Below are positions 6,244-9,254 of a stretch of DNA of 9,254 nt, in pieces. The stretch lies in the NCBI GenBank assembly GCA_045632625.1, contig JAZQWZ010000113.1:1-9254 (forward strand), given 5' to 3'. The stretch is from Scatosoma sp045632625 (GTDB lineage Bacteria; Bacillota; Clostridia; Christensenellales; Borkfalkiaceae). The position numbers and the translations under genes are program-made. The notes under the pieces are model-generated. The model made no database searches, was not told the DNA's origin, and saw only the letters and a list, made by a program, of their open reading frames with translations. The first letter of the stretch is position 1; every line of letters begins with the position of its first letter.

Positions 6244-7008
6244 ATGGGACGTTTAGATGGAAAAGTAGCAATTATCACGGGCGGTAACTCGGGCGTAGGC
6301 GCAGCAACGGCGGAATTGTTCGCAAAAGAAGGCGCAAAAGTCGTTATTACGGCAAGAAGAGTTCCTCAGCTTGAAGAAGTAGCGGAAAAAATCCGCGCGG
6401 CAGGTGGCGAAGTGTTGCCTATCCCTTGCGACGTATCGAAAGTGGAAGCCGTAGAAGAAATGGTAGCAAAAGTAGTGGAAACGTACGGTCAAATCGACGT
6501 TTTGGTTAACAACGCAGGCGTTTTGGAAGAAGGTTTGAAACCCATCGATTGTTGCACGGACGAAGATTTGGAATGGGTTCTTGGCATTAACACGAAGGGC
6601 TGTTTATATTGCACGCGCGCGGTTGTCAAAGAAATGATGAAAACCAACAAAGGCTCTATCATCAATTTGGATTCCGTTGCAGGCGCGTTTGGTACGGGCG
6701 GTGCTTCGTACGTAACGAGTAAGGCGGCGGTAATCGGCTTGACGAAACACACGGCAATGCGTTTCACGGGTACGGGCATTCGTTGCAACTCCGTAAACCC
6801 CAGCACCATCATTACGCCGATGACGATGACAACCGATCCTAAAACGCTCAATCCCAACATGATGGGGCAAATGAACAAGCACATGAACTTGTCGGTAAGC
6901 CCTTGCATGCCCATCGACGTAGCGAACATTTTATTGTTCCTTGCCAGCGACGAATCGCGTGCAATCACGGGACAAGTGATCGTTTCCGACTTCGGCGCAA
7001 CGCTGTAA
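6244..7008 (+). CDS. Short-chain dehydrogenase/reductase (SDR), classical type
   Basis: 254 residues, the usual length of a classical SDR, forming a Rossmann fold that transfers hydride between NAD(P)H and an alcohol/ketone. Motifs: cofactor loop T12-G-G-N-S-G17-V-G19; Arg pair after beta-2 (A37-R38-R39), which favours NADP(H); D63-V; N89-N-A-G92; N116; catalytic S144, Y156 and K160 in SYVTSK. The C-terminal DFGATL matches the end of FabG/7-alpha-hydroxysteroid-dehydrogenase-like enzymes. The substrate is not deducible. The segment 190-222 is unusually Met-rich (TPMTMTTDPK, NPNMMGQMNKHMN), which would sit in the substrate lid. Start by AAGGAG at 9 nt spacing; an upstream in-frame TTG (6187) lies within the promoter and is rejected. 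It stands alone between its own promoter and terminator. Confidence 0.93.
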   Translation: MGRLDGKVAIITGGNSGVGAATAELFAKEGAKVVITARRVPQLEEVAEKIRAAGGEVLPIPCDVSKVEAVEEMVAKVVETYGQIDVLVNNAGVLEEGLKPIDCCTDEDLEWVLGINTKGCLYCTRAVVKEMMKTNKGSIINLDSVAGAFGTGGASYVTSKAAVIGLTKHTAMRFTGTGIRCNSVNPSTIITPMTMTTDPKTLNPNMMGQMNKHMNLSVSPCMPIDVANILLFLASDESRAITGQVIVSDFGATL

Positions 7009-7025
7009 TCAAATAGTGAAAAACG

Positions 7026-7055
7026 AAAAACGCAGGTAAAAACCTGCGTTTTTTT
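7026..7055 (+). terminator. Intrinsic terminator of the SDR gene
   Basis: AAAAACGCAGGT (7026-7037) with ACCTGCGTTTTT (7042-7053), loop AAAA, T-tract to 7055. The stem core AAAACGCAGGT is identical to that of the terminator at 8594-8640. Confidence 0.93.
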
Positions 7056-7100
7056 CAACGACCTTACCGTGCCGACAAGGCACGTCACGGACGGGGAAGC

Positions 7101-7137
7101 AGCAAAAAAGACAGGACTTTATCCTGTCTTTTTTGCT
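7101..7137 (-). terminator. Bidirectional terminator after the lipoprotein operon; copy of the tRNA-Glu terminator
   Basis: A perfect 16-bp stem (7101-7116 with 7122-7137, loop CTTTA), AGCAAAAAAGACAGGA paired with TCCTGTCTTTTTTGCT. Six-T runs lie in the stem on either strand, so it can end both the minus-strand lipoprotein operon (stop at 7175) and plus-strand readthrough. It is closely similar to 9077-9115, including the following GGTGA. A small hairpin CGTGCC/GGCACG lies at 7069-7084. Confidence 0.85.
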
Positions 7138-7174
7138 GGTGAGCCTTAACCAACCTAAATCGAACCTTTTTGCA

Positions 7175-8002
7175 TCAAGATACTGTATAAGCATAAGCCT
7201 CATAAGAAATACCTTCAGTTAAGGGCTTAGGTGTCGACACCGTGAAATCGACATACTCCGTTGATCCATACCCGCCACTCATATAAGGCATCTTAAACTT
7301 AATAGTATAAGTTGCGCTAGATGCCCCCAATTTTTTAATGCCTATACCAAATAAAGTCTGATTGTTAAAATTTTTAACAGTAGTTGACGATTCAAGTTTT
7401 ACACGAAATCCTATCAGCTCATTTTCTTGATTTAATGTAACAGATTCTAAGGTGCAATGCACAAAACCTACCTCGCCTAAGCCATTTTTAACACGCGCGT
7501 TCGTTCTCACGGTGCTACAAATAACTTTCGACAATAAGAAGTCTTCCGTATACATATCATGGCAAATACTGCAAGTATATTTTCTTTCGCCTGCAACTGT
7601 ATCGGTAGCATTTTTGCTTATCGTCTTCTTATAATCATGGTCGTCGGTTTTATCGATGCTTTCGTTGTAACTATTAGAACAAATAAAACATGTATGCGTT
7701 TTTATTCCTTCTTCTTTACAAGATGCTTCTTTGGTAACTTTTTCTGTGAACGAATGATTACCTGTTGGTGTAATTTCTTCATCATAAGAATCGCCGCACA
7801 AGGAACAAGTATACGTTTTAGATCCTTTTTCTCCACACGTTGCTTCTTTTCTAACTTCACTCGTATAAGAGTGTGAACAAGAAGAGGTTTTGGGCGAGTC
7901 TTCACTCGAATTGCTATTTTCATTGTTTCTACAAGCCGAAACGGATAGAATACAACAACAAGACAAACATAACGATAAAATCCTTTTAATAAATACTTTC
8001 AT
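7175..8002 (-). CDS. Lipoprotein with three 39-residue Cys/His repeats
   Basis: 275 residues. A type II signal peptide (basic MKVFIKR, hydrophobic core, lipobox V-S-A-C24) predicts lipidation and outer-surface anchoring. A Ser/Asn-rich linker follows, then three repeats exactly 39 residues apart starting at H44, H83 and H122, of the form H-x-(Y/F)-T..K-E-A-(T/S)-C..E-x-G-x-K-T-x-T-C-x-x-C-x-x-x-Y. The CxxC pairs are C66/C69, C105/C108 and C144/C147; C56 and C95 complete possible H-C-C-C metal sites. The third repeat has Asp134 in place of that Cys. Residues ~160-275 look like a beta-sandwich (Ig-like) domain. Similar repeats occur in surface proteins of gut Firmicutes; function is unknown. 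AAAGGAGA precedes the ATG at 9 nt. It lies 17 nt after the 88-residue gene in one operon. Base composition is more AT-rich than the housekeeping genes. Confidence 0.85.
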   Translation of the reverse strand: MKVFIKRILSLCLSCCCILSVSACRNNENSNSSEDSPKTSSCSHSYTSEVRKEATCGEKGSKTYTCSLCGDSYDEEITPTGNHSFTEKVTKEASCKEEGIKTHTCFICSNSYNESIDKTDDHDYKKTISKNATDTVAGERKYTCSICHDMYTEDFLLSKVICSTVRTNARVKNGLGEVGFVHCTLESVTLNQENELIGFRVKLESSTTVKNFNNQTLFGIGIKKLGASSATYTIKFKMPYMSGGYGSTEYVDFTVSTPKPLTEGISYEAYAYTVS

Positions 8003-8019
8003 TACTATTTTCTCCTTTA

Positions 8020-8286
8020 TTATTCACAATCCAAAAGTATTTCGATTAAATAAATCAAGCCGTTGCTATAAACTGTTTCGTTGCAACCTGCCTTTTCTTT
8101 TAATAAATCGCTTATTTCTTGCGTATCAGTTTTTGAGAAAACAGGCATTTTGTATTTTTGCAATAAATAAGAAACCAATTTACCAGTTCTTAATCTAGTT
8201 TCGATTTCTTCACAGCTTTCATAATTGTTTTTGTCAATTAAATCTAGCAAGTCGTAAATCAATAATTTAATATTGCTCTTTAACAT
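8020..8286 (-). CDS. Small hypothetical protein, first gene of Xre-controlled operon
   Basis: 88 residues, cytosolic, mainly helical (LIYDLLDLIDKNNYESCEEI, then TGKLVSYLLQKYKM, then TQEISDLLKEKAG and GLIYLIEILLD). I do not recognise it; no signal peptide, TM segment or catalytic motif is seen. GGAG lies 7 nt before the ATG, and a consensus promoter lies upstream. It is co-transcribed with the lipoprotein 17 nt downstream and divergent from the small Xre gene, so it may be a regulatory partner or accessory factor of that module; this is inference from position only. Confidence 0.78.
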   Translation of the reverse strand: MLKSNIKLLIYDLLDLIDKNNYESCEEIETRLRTGKLVSYLLQKYKMPVFSKTDTQEISDLLKEKAGCNETVYSNGLIYLIEILLDCE

Positions 8287-8318
8287 AAAAAAACTCCAAA
8301 AATAAATTTTATACTCAT

Positions 8319-8347
8319 ATTATAATATAGAATATTCTATATGTCAA
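8319..8347 (-). promoter_or_regulatory. Consensus promoter of the 88-residue protein/lipoprotein operon
   Basis: Minus strand -35 TTGACA (8347-8342), 17-bp spacer, -10 TATAAT (8324-8319): a perfect sigma-A consensus. The spacer is filled by a palindromic operator, so the promoter is probably strong but repressed. Confidence 0.88.
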
Positions 8348-8369
8348 GTAAAATGATAGAATTTTCTAT
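8325..8369. promoter_or_regulatory. Paired operators in the divergent Xre control region
   Basis: Two matching dyads, ATAGAATATTCTAT (8327-8340, inside a perfect 18-bp palindrome 8325-8342) and ATAGAATTTTCTAT (8356-8369), have centres 29 bp apart. The first fills the -35/-10 spacer of the minus-strand promoter. The second abuts the likely -10 of the Xre gene (TATAAT, 8369-8374; no good -35). This arrangement is that of a repressor acting on both its own gene and its divergent target, so the Xre protein is the likely ligand. Confidence 0.75.
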
Positions 8370-8381
8370 ATAATATATAAT

Positions 8382-8591
8382 ATGGAAAATAATTTTAGTG
8401 AAATTTTAAGGGATTTTTTGGTTGAAAATAACTTAACACAAGTTTCTTTTGCAAAAATGATAGGGGTAAAACAAAGTCAAGTGAGCGAATGGCTAAAAGG
8501 CAAAGCGAAACCAGGGTATGACACGTTGAAAAGTATGGCGATAGCTTTTAATATTTCCGCGGATTATTTTTTAGGAATAAAAGAATATTGA
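8382..8591 (+). CDS. Small Xre-family HTH repressor
   Basis: 69 residues forming a single Cro/C1-type helix-turn-helix domain. Helix 2 is about T19-QVSFAKMIGV, the turn follows, and recognition helix 3 is about K30-QSQVSEWLKG, then the family's K-P-x-x-D-T-L-x-x-(I/M)-A and the closing S-A-D-Y-F-L-G. There is no extra ligand or dimerisation domain. The ATG at 8382 lies 7 nt after TATAAT (8369-8374) and has no SD, so the mRNA would be leaderless. It most likely binds the two ATAGAA-TTCTAT dyads upstream to repress itself and the divergent operon. The signal that lifts repression is not visible. Confidence 0.88.
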   Translation: MENNFSEILRDFLVENNLTQVSFAKMIGVKQSQVSEWLKGKAKPGYDTLKSMAIAFNISADYFLGIKEY

Positions 8592-8593
8592 TA

Positions 8594-8640
8594 ATATACG
8601 ATAAAACGCAGGTAGGGCTTACCTGCGTTTTATCGTATAT
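8594..8640 (+). terminator. Long perfect hairpin ending the Xre transcript
   Basis: A 20-bp perfect stem (8594-8613 with 8621-8640, loop AGGGCTT) begins 2 nt after the stop codon. There is no downstream T-tract; the T-rich GTTTTAT is inside the 3' arm, so termination may occur there. The inner AAAACGCAGGT/ACCTGCGTTTT arms match the SDR terminator at 7026-7053. Confidence 0.8.
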
Positions 8641-8697
8641 AAGTTATTTTATAAGAAGTTATAAGATTAAGAAAAGACTCGTACGGGGTAAATGATA

Positions 8698-8817
8698 ATG
8701 AAATATTGCAAGCAATATGAAATAATTAAAAATTATGAAATTTTTGCTTTACAAAAATGAAATAAAATTTATGCCACTATATGCGCAAGCATATTTCGTA
8801 TCCACAGGATATTTCAT
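8698..8817. repeat. ATGAAAT heptamer array with self-complementary spacers
   Basis: ATGAAAT occurs at 8698-8704, 8717-8723, 8735-8741 and 8757-8763, and inverted as ATTTCGT (8793-8799, one mismatch) and ATTTCAT (8811-8817). Each spacer between adjacent copies is itself an inverted repeat with a different sequence: ATTGC-AA-GCAAT, AATT-AAA-AATT, TTTTG-CTTTA-CAAAA and ATCC-ACA-GGAT. A further hairpin ATATGC-GCAA-GCATAT lies at 8779-8794. Spacer length is only 11-15 nt, so it is not a CRISPR array. Function is unknown. Confidence 0.8.
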
Positions 8818-8829
8818 AATCCTATTTTT

Positions 8830-9005
8830 TGGTGACCCGTACGGGGGCTTGCCGTTTCTCGATATTGTGAAAGGGTGGTGGTCGCGCGCAAAGCTGTTCT
8901 TTGCGCTTGGTCGCGTTCAGGGCTACCTATCGCCCTTCACTTAACTCGCCCCTAAAAAGCATTATCAATGCTTTTCTTAACGGGCAGCTTGGCTTAACCG
9001 CTTGA
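8830..9005 (-). pseudogene. tRNA-Glu-derived fragments in collinear order
   Basis: Three segments match the adjacent tRNA-Glu gene exactly and in order: 8830-8845 = 9115-9130 (CCA, acceptor, T-stem), 8867-8880 = 9152-9165 (anticodon loop and half-stem), 8993-9005 = 9167-9179 (D-arm). The first two keep identical spacing (offset 285) although the 21 nt between them differ. About 112 nt separate the second and third. The result cannot fold as a tRNA. It could be a disrupted tRNA copy, or a plus-strand RNA antisense to tRNA-Glu. Confidence 0.65.
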
Positions 9006-9051
9006 AAAAATCAAGCGCTTTTCGCTCACCACCTTATCGCGCGCCTACAAG
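8881..9051. other. Gene-free hairpin-rich segment
   Basis: Successive inverted repeats are seen: GCGCAAAG/CTTTGCGC (8886-8893, 8899-8906), AGGGC/GCCCT (8919-8923, 8932-8936), AAAAGCATT/AATGCTTTT (8955-8963, 8967-8975) and CGCTTGA/TCAAGCG (8999-9005, 9011-9017). The density suggests a structured RNA or a mobile-element remnant. No coding region is convincing. It does not match a structured RNA family that I can name. Confidence 0.5.
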
Positions 9052-9066
9052 TCGAGTCCCGTACGG
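9052..9066. repeat. Inverted copy of tRNA-Glu T-arm/acceptor segment
   Basis: TCGAGTCCCGTACGG is the exact reverse complement of 9122-9136 inside the tRNA-Glu gene, forming a 15-bp inverted repeat that brackets the terminator hairpin. In a minus-strand readthrough transcript it would be complementary to the tRNA's own T-arm and acceptor. Confidence 0.8.
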
Positions 9067-9076
9067 TCTTACATAC

Positions 9077-9115
9077 AGCAAAAAAGGACAGGCGTTTTGC
9101 CTATCCTTTTTTGCT
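9077..9115 (-). terminator. Intrinsic terminator of the tRNA operon
   Basis: Stem AGCAAAAAAGGACAGGC (9077-9093) with GCCTATCCTTTTTTGCT (9099-9115). The single mismatch is a U-G wobble only in the minus-strand RNA, so it belongs to the tRNA transcript. Its first bases overlap the encoded CCA end. Confidence 0.88.
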
Positions 9116-9189
9116 GGTGACCCGTACGGGACTCGAACCCATGTTACCACCGTGAAAGGGTGGTGTCTTAACCGCTTGACCAACGGGCC
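9115..9189 (-). tRNA. tRNA-Glu (anticodon UUC)
   Basis: 75 nt including encoded CCA. Minus-strand cloverleaf: acceptor GGCCCGU with ACGGGUC (one G-U), discriminator A, anticodon stem CCACC/GGUGG with loop CUUUCAC giving anticodon UUC (plus positions 9154-9156), T-stem AUGGG/CCCGU and loop UUCGAGU. It is the last gene of a minus-strand tRNA cluster, directly followed by a terminator. Confidence 0.95.
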
Positions 9190-9228
9190 GGTTATTTATA
9201 TTAAAAACGATGTTTACGTGTATTTGCA

Positions 9229-9254
9229 TGGTAGCGGCGATGAGATTCGAACTT
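9229..9254 (-). tRNA. Second tRNA, 3' end only (truncated by window)
   Basis: TGG at 9229-9231 is an encoded CCA end, followed by discriminator A, acceptor strand CGCCGCU, T-stem strand and a T-loop UUCGAAU (9245-9251). The anticodon lies outside the window. The CGCCGCUACCA end resembles elongator tRNA-Met of Firmicutes, but identity cannot be settled. It lies 39 nt upstream of tRNA-Glu in the same operon. Confidence 0.8.

Noticed and set aside
8735..8944. 69-codon plus-strand open frame
   Set aside because: It runs through the heptamer array and tRNA-derived blocks, has no SD, and shows no protein-like features.
8881..9051. Assignment to a known large structured RNA such as GOLLD or ROOL
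   Set aside because: Proximity to a tRNA and dense hairpins are suggestive, but the segment is much shorter and no diagnostic motif was recognised.

Overview
The window reads like a chromosomal segment of an uncultured low-GC Gram-positive bacterium, most likely a gut or rumen Clostridia-type Bacillota. The signs are Firmicutes-like 23S/5S rRNA, consensus sigma-A promoters (TTGACA-17-TATAAT), AAGGAG ribosome-binding sites, U-rich intrinsic terminators, a type IV pilin-like secreted protein, a lipoprotein with Cys/His repeats of a kind common in gut Firmicutes, and CCA-encoding tRNA genes. This assignment is inferred from style; no taxonomic marker was searched.

Layout. Positions 1-504 hold the 3' end of an rRNA operon (23S end, spacer, 5S, terminator). 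Positions 505-850 are gene-free and carry a degenerate 60-bp tandem repeat. A strong promoter and a hairpin-rich leader then drive a 440-residue pilin-like/beta-helix fusion (1013-2335). Next come a ferritin-like protein whose SD and start codon lie in a 17-bp hairpin (2656-3936), a divergent pair (a two-TM PH-like membrane protein on minus and a MATE transporter on plus) whose promoters both sit so close to the start codons that the mRNAs should be leaderless or nearly so, and an SDR oxidoreductase (6244-7008).

From about 7010 the character changes to an AT-rich accessory block. A two-gene minus-strand operon (88-residue protein plus a lipoprotein) diverges from a small Xre-type repressor gene (8382-8591), with two matching ATAGAA-TTCTAT operators between them. 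This looks like a self-contained regulated module.

Positions 8640-9115 hold no convincing gene but are the most unusual DNA here. There is an array of ATGAAAT heptamers separated by self-complementary spacers. It is followed by a stretch that repeats three collinear pieces (16, 14 and 13 nt) of the adjacent tRNA-Glu gene, and by a 15-bp inverted copy of that tRNA's T-arm/acceptor. The minus-strand tRNA-Glu(UUC) and a second, truncated tRNA close the window. The tRNA-Glu terminator recurs in near-identical form at 7101-7137, so the Xre/lipoprotein module lies between two related terminator copies, which may mark an insertion or duplication.
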